Origin: Gellertiella hungarica
GTDB lineage: Bacteria > Pseudomonadota > Alphaproteobacteria > Rhizobiales > Rhizobiaceae
Assembly (NCBI RefSeq): GCF_014197145.1
Contig: NZ_JACIEZ010000007.1
Coordinates: 140,492-204,491 of the forward strand
Reading direction: 5' to 3'
Length of the DNA: 64,000 bases
Shown here: positions 8,899-16,567 of the stretch, piece by piece
Numbering within the stretch: the stretch's first letter is position 1
How the letters are laid out: every line of letters begins with the position of its first letter
The notes under the pieces: generated by a model
Told to the model about the DNA's origin: nothing
Database searches by the model: none
The model's input: the letters and a program-made list of their open reading frames with translations, nothing else
Program-made: the position numbers and the translations under genes

Positions 8899-10622
8899 CC
8901 CCCCTGCCGCGAAAGGACGAATCGCAGGAAGATGAGGCGCTGGCCGGCGGAACGGCCGGCGCTCCCTCCCCGCAGCCGGCGCCGGCCGCTGCCGAGGGCG
9001 CGATCGGCGCCCCGCCCGCCGGGGCGGACCGGCCGCAGGCGCTCGTCATGTCGCGAGGGCGGGCGCTTGCCTATATCGGCGCTGCCGTTCTCCTCGGGCT
9101 GGCGCAGGGCCTCGGCATGAATGCCATTGCCGCCAACATCAACCAGATCCAGGGCTCCTTCGGCGTCACCGCGACCGAAGCCACCTGGCTGATGGCCGCC
9201 TACATGGCGCCCAATGCCAGCCTTTCGCTGATCCTCATCAAGGTGCGCAACCAGTTCGGCCTCAGGCGCTTCGCCGAGATCGGCATCGTGCTCTTCGCCC
9301 TCGTCTCCGCGGTTCATCTCTATGTGGACGATTTCCGGACCGCGCTGGTGCTGCGCTTCTTTGCCGGCATGGCGGCCTCGCCGATGTCCTCGCTCGCCTT
9401 CCTCTACATGCTCGAGCCCTTCGCGCCCGCCCGGAAGATGACGCTCGGGCTCTGCCTGTCGCTTGCCAACATCGCGATCGCCACGCCGGTTGCGCGGCTC
9501 ATCTCGCCGCCGCTCCTCGATCTCGGCCAGTGGCATGCGGTCTATACGGTGGAGATGGGCTTTGCGCTCCTGGCGCTGATCGCGGTCTACCGGCTGCCGC
9601 TCAGCCCGCAGCCGCGGACCCATGTCATCACCCTTGCCGATATCGTCAGCTACCTGTTCCTGGCGGTCGGCTTCGGCGCGCTTTCCGTAGTGCTGATCGT
9701 CGGCCGGCTCTACTGGTGGATGGAGGCGCCCTGGCTCGGCGTGCTGCTGGCGACCGGTCTCCTCAGCCTCTCGGTCTCGGTGATCATCGAGCTGAACCGG
9801 GAAGCGCCGCTCATCGACGTGCGCTGGCTCACCAGCGCGCCGATCCTGCATTTTGCCGCGGTGCTGCTCACCTTCCGCATCCTGCTGTCCGAGCAGTCGG
9901 CGGGCGCGATCCCCTTCCTCACCCAGCTTGGTGTCGCGCCGGCACAGATCGCGGTTCTCTGGGCCACCATGCTGGTGTCCTCCGTGGTGGCGGGGCTTGC
10001 CTGTGCCTTCGTGCTGAAGCCGGGCCGCGAGCCGCTCATCCATCTGGTGGCGCTGGTGATGATCGGAACCGGAGCCCTCCTCGATTCCTTCTCGACCAGC
10101 CTCACCCGCCCCGAACAGATGATCGCGAGCCAGATGCTGATTGCGGCGGGCGGCGCGCTCTTCCTGCCGCCGGCCCTGTCTTCCGGCATGATGATGGCGC
10201 TGAAGAATGGACCGAACTACATCCTGAGCTTCATCGTCGTCTTTCTCACCACGCAGAATATCGGCGGCCTGATCGGCTCGGCCCTCCTCGGCACCTTCGT
10301 GACGGTGCGGGAGAAATTCCATTCCAGCCAGCTGGTGGAGCATCTGACCCTGACCGATCCGCTGGTCGCGCAGCGGATCGGTCAGCTCGGCGGCGCCTAT
10401 GGCAAGACCATCGGCGACCGGGGGCTCCTCCAGGCCGAAGGGGCGCAGCTTCTCTCCCAGCAGGCCAGCCGCGAGGCCTATGTGCTCGCCTACAACGACC
10501 TGTTCCGGCTGATCGCCATTCTCTGCGCGGTGGCGCTGGCGGGACTTCTGCTCGACCTCGCCCTGCGCCGCCTCAGAACCCGACCCTCCGTTTCCAACGA
10601 TCCGATTGTGCAAAAGCCATGA
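8895..10622 (+). CDS. MFS multidrug efflux transporter, EmrB/DHA2-like
   Basis: A 575-aa inner-membrane transporter. A ~50-aa Pro/Ala-rich cytoplasmic N-terminus precedes about 12-14 hydrophobic helices, starting with RALAYIGAAVLLGLAQGL and the TM1-TM2 motif GVTATEATWLMAAYMA typical of the DHA2 drug:proton antiporter group. The final helix ends with an Arg-rich cytoplasmic tail. GTG start at 8895 overlaps the marR stop, and the TGA stop overlaps the ATG of the membrane-fusion gene. The MarR-MFS-HlyD order is the standard tripartite-pump layout, with an outer-membrane channel supplied from elsewhere. Substrates are unknown. Confidence 0.9.
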   Translation: MTPLPRKDESQEDEALAGGTAGAPSPQPAPAAAEGAIGAPPAGADRPQALVMSRGRALAYIGAAVLLGLAQGLGMNAIAANINQIQGSFGVTATEATWLMAAYMAPNASLSLILIKVRNQFGLRRFAEIGIVLFALVSAVHLYVDDFRTALVLRFFAGMAASPMSSLAFLYMLEPFAPARKMTLGLCLSLANIAIATPVARLISPPLLDLGQWHAVYTVEMGFALLALIAVYRLPLSPQPRTHVITLADIVSYLFLAVGFGALSVVLIVGRLYWWMEAPWLGVLLATGLLSLSVSVIIELNREAPLIDVRWLTSAPILHFAAVLLTFRILLSEQSAGAIPFLTQLGVAPAQIAVLWATMLVSSVVAGLACAFVLKPGREPLIHLVALVMIGTGALLDSFSTSLTRPEQMIASQMLIAAGGALFLPPALSSGMMMALKNGPNYILSFIVVFLTTQNIGGLIGSALLGTFVTVREKFHSSQLVEHLTLTDPLVAQRIGQLGGAYGKTIGDRGLLQAEGAQLLSQQASREAYVLAYNDLFRLIAILCAVALAGLLLDLALRRLRTRPSVSNDPIVQKP

Positions 10623-11659
10623 AACCGCTCTCCCGCCTCGTCGCCTCCCTCATCGCAGCCGCCATTGCCCTTCTGGGCATCGGCCTCATCCTCTTCGCGT
10701 GGCACCTGCCGCCCTTCGCCAACCGGCCCGAGATGACGGAGAATGCCTATGTGCGCGGCCAGGTGACGATCCTTTCGCCGCAGGTCTCCGGCTATGTGGC
10801 CGAGGTGACCGTGAAGGACTTCGAGCGGGTGAAGGCCGGGCAGGTGCTCTTGAAAATCGACGACCGGATCTACCGCCAGAAGGTCAAGCAGGCGGAGGCC
10901 AACCTGAAGGCTCAGGAGGCGCAGATCGCCAGCCTGGAGCAGAAGCGCCGCTCCGCCGAAGCCAAGCTGGAAGCCGGACGGGTGCAGATCACCAGCGCCG
11001 AAAGTGCGCTGAAGACCGCCGAAGCCACGCTGGAGCGCAACCGGGGGCTCGCCGCAAAGACGGTGGTTTCGCAAAGCGCGCTGGAGCAGAGCGAGAGCAT
11101 GGTGGAGCAGGCCCGTGCCGCCCTTGCCGTGGCATCGGCCAGCCAGAAGGTGCTGGAGCAGGATGTGGAGGCGATCGAGGTGTCCCGGCAGGGCTTCGAG
11201 GCGGCGGTGGACGGCGCCCGCGCCGCGCTCGAGCTTGCCCGCATCGATCTCGCCAATACCGCGATCACGGCGCCCGCGGACGGGCGGCTTGGCGAGGTCG
11301 GGGCCCGAAAGGGCGCCTTTGTCACCATGGGCACGCAGCTGATGGCGGTGGTGCTGGACAAGGTCTGGGTGACGGCCAACTTCAAGGAGACCCAGCTGCC
11401 GGACATCCGCGTCGGCCAGCAGGTCACCTTTACGGTGGACGCCCTGGACCACCATGTCTTCCGGGGCCGGATCGAAAGCCTCTCGCCGGCGACCGGCAGC
11501 GAGTTTAGCGTGCTGAAGCCCGACAACGCCACCGGCAACTTCACTAAGGTGGCGCAGCGCGTGCCGATCCGCATTGCCATCGAGGAAGGACAGGCCGGCG
11601 CCGGCAGGCTGGAACCCGGCATGTCCGTCGTCGTCACGGTGCCGAAGCTCCCCTCCTGA
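10619..11659 (+). CDS. HlyD/EmrA-type membrane fusion protein
   Basis: A 346-aa periplasmic adaptor for the MFS pump. One N-terminal membrane anchor (residues ~5-27) is followed by a lipoyl half (VTILSPQVSGYVAEVTVKDF, with VKAGQVLLKIDD), a long alpha-helical coiled coil (residues ~85-205, rich in Ala/Glu/Gln heptads), the second lipoyl half (ITAPADGRLGEVGARKGAFV) and a beta-barrel domain (VWVTANFKETQLPDIRVGQQV). The frame is open far upstream, but that part lies inside the transporter gene. The ATG at 10619 overlaps the transporter stop as ATGA and gives the family length. It is the last gene of the marR operon. Confidence 0.93.
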   Translation: MKPLSRLVASLIAAAIALLGIGLILFAWHLPPFANRPEMTENAYVRGQVTILSPQVSGYVAEVTVKDFERVKAGQVLLKIDDRIYRQKVKQAEANLKAQEAQIASLEQKRRSAEAKLEAGRVQITSAESALKTAEATLERNRGLAAKTVVSQSALEQSESMVEQARAALAVASASQKVLEQDVEAIEVSRQGFEAAVDGARAALELARIDLANTAITAPADGRLGEVGARKGAFVTMGTQLMAVVLDKVWVTANFKETQLPDIRVGQQVTFTVDALDHHVFRGRIESLSPATGSEFSVLKPDNATGNFTKVAQRVPIRIAIEEGQAGAGRLEPGMSVVVTVPKLPS

Positions 11660-11714
11660 ACAAAACCGGCTATCGGGGGTTTAGCTCCGGCAAGCCAACC
11701 CACCAGGAAAGACC

Positions 11715-12677
11715 ATGTCCGTCGGATTGATCGCGCTTCTCGATGATATCGCAGCCCTCGCAAAACTCACCGCCGCCTCGCTCGACGATGTCGCAGCCCA
11801 GGCCTTGCGCACCAGCGTCAAGGCGGCCGGGGTCGTCATCGACGACACCGCGGTGACGCCGCGCTATGTGGTGGGGCTTGCCCCGCAGCGCGAACTGCCG
11901 ATCATCGGCAAGATCGCCGCGGGGTCGCTGCGCAACAAGCTTCTGGTGCTCTTGCCGCTCTGCCTTCTCCTGGAGCGCTTTGCGCCGTTTCTCGTCACGC
12001 CCCTGCTGATGATCGGCGGGCTCTATCTCTGCTACGAGGGCGCCGAGAAGCTGATGGAGGCGCTGGGGGCGGCGGACGAGCACGAAGACGGCGCGGACGG
12101 CGAGCCGACAAGCCCCGACGATCTGGAGAAGCGCACGGTTTCCGGCGCGATCCGCACGGATTTCATCCTGTCCGCGGAAATCATGACGCTGTCGCTTGCC
12201 AGCATCGAGCTGACATCGCTCCTGTCCCAGGCGCTGGTGCTCGCTCTCGTCGGCGTCGTCATCACCGCCGGCGTGTATGGGGCCGTCGCGCTGATCGTGA
12301 AGGCCGACGACATCGGCCTTGCCATGGCGCGGGGCGCGACGGGCCTGCGCCGCCGCTTCGGCTGCTGGCTGGTGCGCAGCGTCCCGGTTTTTCTCGATGC
12401 GCTGGCCGTTCTCGGCACGGCGGCGATGCTGTGGGTCGGCGGCAACATTCTGGTTCACGGGCTGGCGAGCTGGGGCCTCGGTGCGCCCGAACACCTGATC
12501 GAAGGCGTCGGCGAGCATGCAGCCAGCCTCTTCGGCCTCTTTCCGGAGGCCGTCCGCTGGCTGTCCACCGCGCTGGTGGACATGGTCATCGGCACCCTCG
12601 TCGGCGGCCTCCTCGTCCTGCTGCTGCGGCTCGTTCTGGCGACCGGGCTTTTTTCCGCGCGCGGCGCGTCCCGCTGA
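11715..12677 (+). CDS. DUF808 (YedI-like) inner-membrane protein
   Basis: A 320-aa protein with the DUF808 hallmark N-terminus SVGLIALLDDIAALAKLTAA, then AVTPRYVVGLAPQRELPII and KNKLL-type basic turn. Several hydrophobic helices follow (residues ~78-105, 160-205, 225-255, 290-315), separated by an acidic loop (ADEHEDGADGE). The family is predicted to be an inner-membrane protein of unknown function. AGGAAAG precedes the start at 11715. A 55-base gap from the pump operon suggests either read-through or separate transcription. Confidence 0.87.
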   Translation: MSVGLIALLDDIAALAKLTAASLDDVAAQALRTSVKAAGVVIDDTAVTPRYVVGLAPQRELPIIGKIAAGSLRNKLLVLLPLCLLLERFAPFLVTPLLMIGGLYLCYEGAEKLMEALGAADEHEDGADGEPTSPDDLEKRTVSGAIRTDFILSAEIMTLSLASIELTSLLSQALVLALVGVVITAGVYGAVALIVKADDIGLAMARGATGLRRRFGCWLVRSVPVFLDALAVLGTAAMLWVGGNILVHGLASWGLGAPEHLIEGVGEHAASLFGLFPEAVRWLSTALVDMVIGTLVGGLLVLLLRLVLATGLFSARGASR

Positions 12678-12692
12678 CGGGACCCACTCCCG

Positions 12693-12717
12693 GGAACGGG
12701 CGCCGCCCCCCGGCGTT
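12693..12717 (+). promoter_or_regulatory. General-stress (EcfG/RpoE2-type) promoter before the 60-aa gene
   Basis: GGAAC (12693-12697), 16 bases, CGTT (12714-12717). This is an exact match to the alphaproteobacterial general-stress sigma consensus. It lies 36 bases upstream of the ATG at 12754, and it is the best single match in the window. Confidence 0.7.
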
Positions 12718-12753
12718 TCTATCCGTCACGCGGCGACCGGAAGGAGAACGGGC

Positions 12754-12936
12754 ATGGACAAGGACAAGCAGGCGCAGGAAGCCATCGAGGAAACGGCAGT
12801 GCCGGCCAAGAAGGCGGATAGCCCGCCGGCAGGACCCCATGCGGAGGAAAAGCTCACAGACGGCATGAAGACGCCGGGCACGGGGCTCCTGCCCGACAAG
12901 GACGACGGCGGCGACGTTTCCGCCGCCTCGGGTTGA
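12754..12936 (+). CDS. Small charged hypothetical protein, 60 aa
   Basis: A hydrophilic 60-aa protein, rich in Lys, Asp, Glu, Ala and Pro (DKDKQAQEAIEETAVPAKKA, then a C-terminal PDKDDGGDVSAASG). It has no predicted structure beyond a short N-terminal helix and is probably disordered. AAGGAGAA lies seven bases before the ATG. The canonical stress-type promoter directly upstream and the terminator directly downstream support a real single-gene unit. By composition it resembles small hydrophilic stress proteins; no function is assigned. Confidence 0.65.
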   Translation: MDKDKQAQEAIEETAVPAKKADSPPAGPHAEEKLTDGMKTPGTGLLPDKDDGGDVSAASG

Positions 12937-12965
12937 GCCACCCGCTGAAACGGGATGAGAACAAG

Positions 12966-12990
12966 AAGGGGCGCCCGGAGCGCCCCTTTT
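12966..12990. terminator. Bidirectional terminator between convergent genes
   Basis: GGGGCGC (12968-12974), 5-base loop, GCGCCCC (12980-12986), flanked by AA on the left and followed by TTTTT on the right. It lies between the 60-aa gene and the convergent DUF2383 gene. Confidence 0.8.
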
Positions 12991-13012
12991 TGCTGTTCCG
13001 ATCCCGCCGCGG

Positions 13013-13462
13013 TCAGAGCCGGTCGGCGGTGCTGTCCATCCAGGCGCGGTGACGTTCCTCGTCATGCAGGGCCTTTTCGAAGAAGGCGCGGGATTTCGGG
13101 ATGGCGTCCCGATGGCGCGCCGCGCGCTCGTAGGCGGTGACCGTATCGTCCTCGTTGGTCTTCATGGCCTTGAGGATGGCGGCATCGCCCATCAGGTCGG
13201 CAAGCGCGATCTTGCCGGTGGTGAGCATCTGCTTCATGTCGCCCTCGGTGGGAGCCTCGGTGCCGATTTCGCGCGCCATCTCGTTCAGCACCTGCAGGTG
13301 CTGGAGGTGATCCTCGCGGAAGCGGGCGATCTGGCTGGAGAGCTCGGGGCTGTCGAGCCTTTCGATGCAGGACTCGTAAGCCGCAATCGCATCATGTTCG
13401 AGATAGATGAGATTGGTGACGAGATCGTTGATGCTGGATTCGTTTCCGACCATGGTAACCAT
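13013..13462 (-). CDS. DUF2383-type ferritin-like four-helix protein
   Basis: A 149-aa all-helical protein. Helix 1 carries YLEHDAIAAYESCIERL, helix 2 REDHLQHLQVL, helix 3 ILKAMKTNEDDTVTAYERA and helix 4 KALHDEERHRAWM. Together these give the regularly spaced Glu/His residues (E-H, D-H, E, E-x-x-H) of ferritin-like di-metal proteins. Such proteins are repeatedly found among stress-induced genes of Rhizobiales; whether this one binds iron is inferred. The start at 13462 has AGGACAGGAAA upstream. A stress-type promoter lies upstream, and the gene is divergent from the Ndi operon. Confidence 0.82.
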   Translation of the reverse strand: MVTMVGNESSINDLVTNLIYLEHDAIAAYESCIERLDSPELSSQIARFREDHLQHLQVLNEMAREIGTEAPTEGDMKQMLTTGKIALADLMGDAAILKAMKTNEDDTVTAYERAARHRDAIPKSRAFFEKALHDEERHRAWMDSTADRL

Positions 13463-13499
13463 GATGTTTCCTGTCCTTCCGGTTGTTTCGCGGTGGGAA

Positions 13500-13524
13500 A
13501 ACCGGCGAGACGCGCGGATGTTCC
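13500..13524 (-). promoter_or_regulatory. General-stress-type promoter for the DUF2383 gene
   Basis: On the minus strand GGAAC (13524-13520) is followed after 16 bases by GGTT (13503-13500), 37 bases before the start codon. The -10 differs by one base from the CGTT consensus. Confidence 0.55.
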
Positions 13525-13580
13525 GCTCCAGCGGCCGGTGCCCGGCCCGTCGATCCGCAGCCCGGTGCGCGAGGGGCGAG

Positions 13581-13605
13581 GGAACTTTGTCGGCCTCCCG
13601 CGATT
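13581..13605 (+). promoter_or_regulatory. General-stress-type promoter for the Ndi-holin-DUF3618 operon
   Basis: GGAAC (13581-13585), 16 bases, GATT (13602-13605). It fits the looser GGAAC-N18/19-TT form described for the rhizobial RpoE2 regulon and lies 54 bases before the ATG at 13660. Confidence 0.45.
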
Positions 13606-13659
13606 ATCGGTACGGCACGCTGCAGATGGCAGCCGCTCACCAGCACCGGGAGATTTCCT

Positions 13660-14709
13660 ATGACCGATTATCCAACCACAAGCGGAGACGGGCAGAACCG
13701 AGGCGCTTCCGCGTCGCAGACCGACTCCGGCACACACAGCGAGCGACAGGCCTCGGGCCTCGGCAGCCTCCAGGAGAAGGCGGCCCAGGATTTCAGCGAG
13801 ATCCGCGAGGCGGCCAAGAACCAGGCAAGCCAGGCGCTCGACAAGTCCGCCGAGATGGCGGCCGAGAAGAAGAACTATGTGGCCGAACAACTTTCCGGCG
13901 TTGCCGAAGCCCTCGAGAAGGTGGGCGGCGAGATGAAGGATGGCGAATACGGCATGATCGGGCGCTACGCCCGCGATCTCGGCGGCAGCGCCCGGCGGCT
14001 CGCGACCGATCTGAAGAACCGCGACATGAGCGAGGTGGTGTCAATGGCCGAGAACTTCGGCCGGCGCCAGCCGGTGGCCTTCCTCGGCCTTGCCGCGCTT
14101 GCGGGCCTTGCCGCAAGCCGCTTCGTCACCGCTTCCGCCCATCGCCACGGTTCGCACGGCACGGCCCGCACCGGCGCGGGCGCCATGACCTCCGCCAATC
14201 CGATGGCGGGCCGGGCAAACGAATTCGCCTCCGGTTCCGGCGCCACCAACCCCTCGAACCCGGCCCCCCAGGCCTCCCATTCGACGACCGGCCAGTCCTC
14301 CGTAGGCCAGTCTTCCGGGATGCAGGCCGGCGGTAGCCAGTCGGGCATGGGTCAAACGGGCGCGGGTCAGGCGGGTGCCAGCCGCAGTTCCGGGCTGCCC
14401 GGCGGTCCCTCGCCCTTCTCGCAGGATGCCTCGCGTTCCGGCTCCGGCGCCGATCAGGGCACGTCCCGTCCGGCCGGCGGCATGGAGGCGACGGGCATCG
14501 GCGGCACGGGCCTCGGTACCTCGCGCGACCGTCCGTCGAGCAGCACCGACACGCCGACGCTCAGCCCCTCCGGCCCCAACCCCCATCCGGCGGGCCGGGT
14601 CTCCATCGGCGAGACTTCGGTCGGCCAGTCCTCCGTGAGCCCCGCCTCGCCGCAGGGCCAGTCCAACCGTCCCAACAACTCCAGCAATGAGGGCCGTTCC
14701 CATGTCTAG
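13660..14709 (+). CDS. Ndi-like (nutrient-deprivation-induced) stress protein
   Basis: A 349-aa protein. Residues ~1-110 are hydrophilic with long amphipathic helices (SLQEKAAQDFSEIREAAKNQ, then SAEMAAEKKNYVAEQLSG). A short hydrophobic stretch follows at ~125-145 (PVAFLGLAALAGLAASRFVT). The C-terminal half is disordered and Ser/Gly/Gln-rich with repeated VGQSS and GQ-type units. This layout and the following holin and DUF3618 genes match rhizobial Ndi-type proteins. It probably associates with the membrane through the single hydrophobic segment. ATG 13660 follows GGGAGATTTCCT. It is the first gene of a three-gene operon whose stop overlaps the next start. Confidence 0.72.
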   Translation: MTDYPTTSGDGQNRGASASQTDSGTHSERQASGLGSLQEKAAQDFSEIREAAKNQASQALDKSAEMAAEKKNYVAEQLSGVAEALEKVGGEMKDGEYGMIGRYARDLGGSARRLATDLKNRDMSEVVSMAENFGRRQPVAFLGLAALAGLAASRFVTASAHRHGSHGTARTGAGAMTSANPMAGRANEFASGSGATNPSNPAPQASHSTTGQSSVGQSSGMQAGGSQSGMGQTGAGQAGASRSSGLPGGPSPFSQDASRSGSGADQGTSRPAGGMEATGIGGTGLGTSRDRPSSSTDTPTLSPSGPNPHPAGRVSIGETSVGQSSVSPASPQGQSNRPNNSSNEGRSHV

Positions 14710-15118
14710 CAGCGATAACCGTCCCCTCGGAGAACTGGTCTCCGGCCTGGTCGGCGATCTCTCCAGCCTCTTCCGCAAGGAAATAGACCTGGCCAAGCGC
14801 GAGGCATCCGAAAAGTTCACCTTCGCCATGGGCGGGGTGGAAATGCTGGTCGCCGGCATGGTGCTGGCGATCGGGGCCATCGGCGTGCTGCTTTCGGCGC
14901 TCGTCAGCGGCCTGGCCGCCTTCCTCGTCGCACAGGGAATGTCCGAGCCCGGCGCCAATGCGCTGGCCGCGGTCATCGTCGGCGTGGTGGTCGCGGGCGT
15001 TGCCTGGATGTCCATGTCGCGCGGCCTTTCCATCCTGCGCGGAACAGACCTTTCGCTCGACCGGACCGGCCGCTCGCTGCGCCGTGATGCCGAGGTCGTC
15101 AAGGAGAAACTGTCATGA
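14702..15118 (+). CDS. Phage-holin-family (holin superfamily III-like) membrane protein
   Basis: A 138-aa protein. A cytoplasmic amphipathic N-terminus (LGELVSGLVGDLSSLFRKEI, then DLAKREASEKF) precedes two transmembrane helices at ~50-80 and ~88-112 and a basic tail. This is the typical layout of the small holin-X-like family found on chromosomes with DUF3618 genes. There is no prophage here, so a lytic role is unlikely. Start 14702 is preferred over ATG 14687 because GAGGG precedes it. It overlaps the Ndi stop by eight bases and the DUF3618 start by four. Confidence 0.8.
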   Translation: MSSSDNRPLGELVSGLVGDLSSLFRKEIDLAKREASEKFTFAMGGVEMLVAGMVLAIGAIGVLLSALVSGLAAFLVAQGMSEPGANALAAVIVGVVVAGVAWMSMSRGLSILRGTDLSLDRTGRSLRRDAEVVKEKLS

Positions 15119-16164
15119 GTTACGATTACGAAAAATCCTCCGCCGACATCGAGCGCGAGATCGAGAACGACCGGGAGCGGATCGGCGAGAAGCTGTCCGC
15201 CATCCAGGACAAGCTGACCCCCGGGCAGCTGATCGACGAGGCGCTCGGCTACCTGCGCTCGAGCGGCGGTGCCGAATATATCGGCAATCTCGGCTCCTCG
15301 ATGAAATCCAATCCGGTGCCGGTGGCACTCATGGGCATCAGCCTTGCGTGGCTGATGGCCGGCAACGGGTCGGGCAACGGCTCCTCCGCGAGCACGGGCA
15401 CCAACCGGGCAAGCATCGCGACCTCGGACTATCCGCTCGCGACCGTCAGCGGCGAGGTGCGCCGCACCGGCCCGCCGCGCATGGAGAACGGCAACCACTA
15501 TTCCGACTTCGTGGACACGACGGGCAAGCGCTTCCGGGCGCTGACCGACAAGTCGGGCCGCCGCGCCGGCGACTTCATGGATGAGGCAGGCGGCGTGTTC
15601 CGCGGCTTTGCCGACAGCACCGGGCGCCGCATCACCGAGTTCCGCGACGAAACGGGATCGCTGATCGACGACGCGCTCGGCTGGGCCGCCGATACCTGGG
15701 CCGCCGCACGCGAAAGCGCCGGCGGCGTGGTGGACAGCGTCACCCGCAGCCTGTCGGGCATGGGCTCGTCCATCGGCTCCGGTTCCTCCTCGGCCATGTC
15801 GGGCGTCCAGGATCAGGCCAGCCGCCTCAACGACATGATCCTGCGCAACTTCCGCGACCAGCCGCTGGTGGCGGGCGCACTGGCCTTTGCCGCCGGTGCG
15901 GCCATCGGTGCGGCCCTTCCCCATACGGAGCGCGAGGACGAGCTGATGGGCGAGGCCGCCGACCAGCTGAAGAACGATCTCGGCGAGCGCTCGGCCGATC
16001 TCATGGATCAGGGCAAGAAGATGGCCGGGGATGTCTACGAGAAGGCCGTGACCATGGCCGACGAGCTGCATGACACCGCCCGCGAGCGGATCATCGAGGA
16101 AAGCCGCAACTTCCGCGAACCGTCCCGGGACGGCGCGGGCCGCGGCGCCGGCGCCGGTCTCTGA
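15115..16164 (+). CDS. DUF3618-domain membrane protein
   Basis: A 349-aa protein. The N-terminal DUF3618 segment (SADIEREIENDRERIGEKLS then AIQDKLTPGQLIDEALGYL) is followed by a hydrophobic segment around residues ~60-85 (PVPVALMGISLAWLMAG). A middle region has repeated degenerate units (TTGKRFRALTDKSGRRAGDF, STGRRITEFRDETGSLIDD). A second hydrophobic patch (PLVAGALAFAAGAAIGAALP, ~255-275) precedes an amphipathic helical C-terminus. The holin-DUF3618 pair is a conserved alphaproteobacterial envelope-stress module of unknown mechanism. It is coupled to the preceding gene by an ATGA overlap and ends at a strong terminator. Confidence 0.82.
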   Translation: MSYDYEKSSADIEREIENDRERIGEKLSAIQDKLTPGQLIDEALGYLRSSGGAEYIGNLGSSMKSNPVPVALMGISLAWLMAGNGSGNGSSASTGTNRASIATSDYPLATVSGEVRRTGPPRMENGNHYSDFVDTTGKRFRALTDKSGRRAGDFMDEAGGVFRGFADSTGRRITEFRDETGSLIDDALGWAADTWAAARESAGGVVDSVTRSLSGMGSSIGSGSSSAMSGVQDQASRLNDMILRNFRDQPLVAGALAFAAGAAIGAALPHTEREDELMGEAADQLKNDLGERSADLMDQGKKMAGDVYEKAVTMADELHDTARERIIEESRNFREPSRDGAGRGAGAGL

Positions 16165-16181
16165 GACGGGTCACCCGAACG

Positions 16182-16210
16182 GAAAACCGCCCCCTTCCGG
16201 GGCGGTTTTC
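16182..16210. terminator. Strong bidirectional terminator
   Basis: A perfect 12-bp stem (GAAAACCGCCCC at 16182-16193, GGGGCGGTTTTC at 16199-16210) with a five-base loop. A4/T4 flanks serve both the DUF3618 operon and the convergent HhH gene. Confidence 0.85.
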
Positions 16211-16229
16211 GCGTGTCTGCGGCACCGGT

Positions 16230-16475
16230 TCAGAGGGAGCGGCGACCGGCGCCTCGATGTGGCGGCAGGACTGTCCTGATGATGGAAAGGGCGCGCTTGC
16301 CGATGCCGGGAACGGCGAGAAGCTCCGCGTCGCTCAGCGTGTCCAGCAGGCTCATCCGCTTGATCCCGCCGGCCCTCAGGGCACGGATGATCCAGGCGGG
16401 CAGGGGGCTTCGGATCACCAGATCGCTTTCACGCCGTGCCGGTTTCGGGTCTTCCGCGCTCTGTCCTGCCGGCAT
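16230..16475 (-). CDS. Small helix-hairpin-helix protein (RNA polymerase alpha-CTD-like fold)
   Basis: An 81-aa protein. Residues ~28-70 (LPAWIIRALRAGGIKRMSLL, then DTLSDAELLAVPGIGKRALS) match the helix-hairpin-helix module of the RNA polymerase alpha C-terminal domain and similar DNA-binding HhH domains, with VPGIGKRAL as the hairpin. The N-terminal 25 residues and C-terminus are basic. It could bind DNA or polymerase; this is inference from the fold. A general-stress-type promoter lies 32 bases upstream. Confidence 0.7.
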   Translation of the reverse strand: MPAGQSAEDPKPARRESDLVIRSPLPAWIIRALRAGGIKRMSLLDTLSDAELLAVPGIGKRALSIIRTVLPPHRGAGRRSL

Positions 16476-16506
16476 GATGGAGACGATCCTCTGTTCCTCG
16501 CCTCAA

Positions 16507-16531
16507 AACCGCCGGAAGGCGGAGCGGTTCC
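16507..16531 (-). promoter_or_regulatory. General-stress-type promoter for the HhH gene
   Basis: Minus-strand GGAAC (16531-16527), 16 bases, GGTT (16510-16507), placed 31 bases before the start codon at 16475. Confidence 0.55.
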
Positions 16532-16567
16532 CGCCCGGACGGAAAATGCCGGTCTGCCGCGCCCGGT

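Noticed and set aside
8331..10613. Very long open frame (760 codons) on the minus strand opposite marR and the MFS gene
   Set aside because: It lies opposite two clearly identified genes in an operon with overlapping starts; its product is Arg/Gly/Asp-rich without domains, as expected for a shadow frame in GC-rich DNA. Similar long minus frames opposite glsA (6441-8117), the epimerase cluster (19854-22277) and plus frames opposite katG-adjacent and AOS genes were rejected for the same reason.
9530..10618. Upstream extension of the HlyD-type gene, 709 codons in total
   Set aside because: The extension is an out-of-frame read of the MFS gene with biased composition; ATG 10619 has the ATGA overlap and places the membrane anchor at the N-terminus.
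14702..15118. Prophage remnant suggested by the holin-family gene
   Set aside because: No integrase, endolysin, structural gene or attachment repeat is nearby. The gene is part of the conserved chromosomal Ndi-holin-DUF3618 operon.
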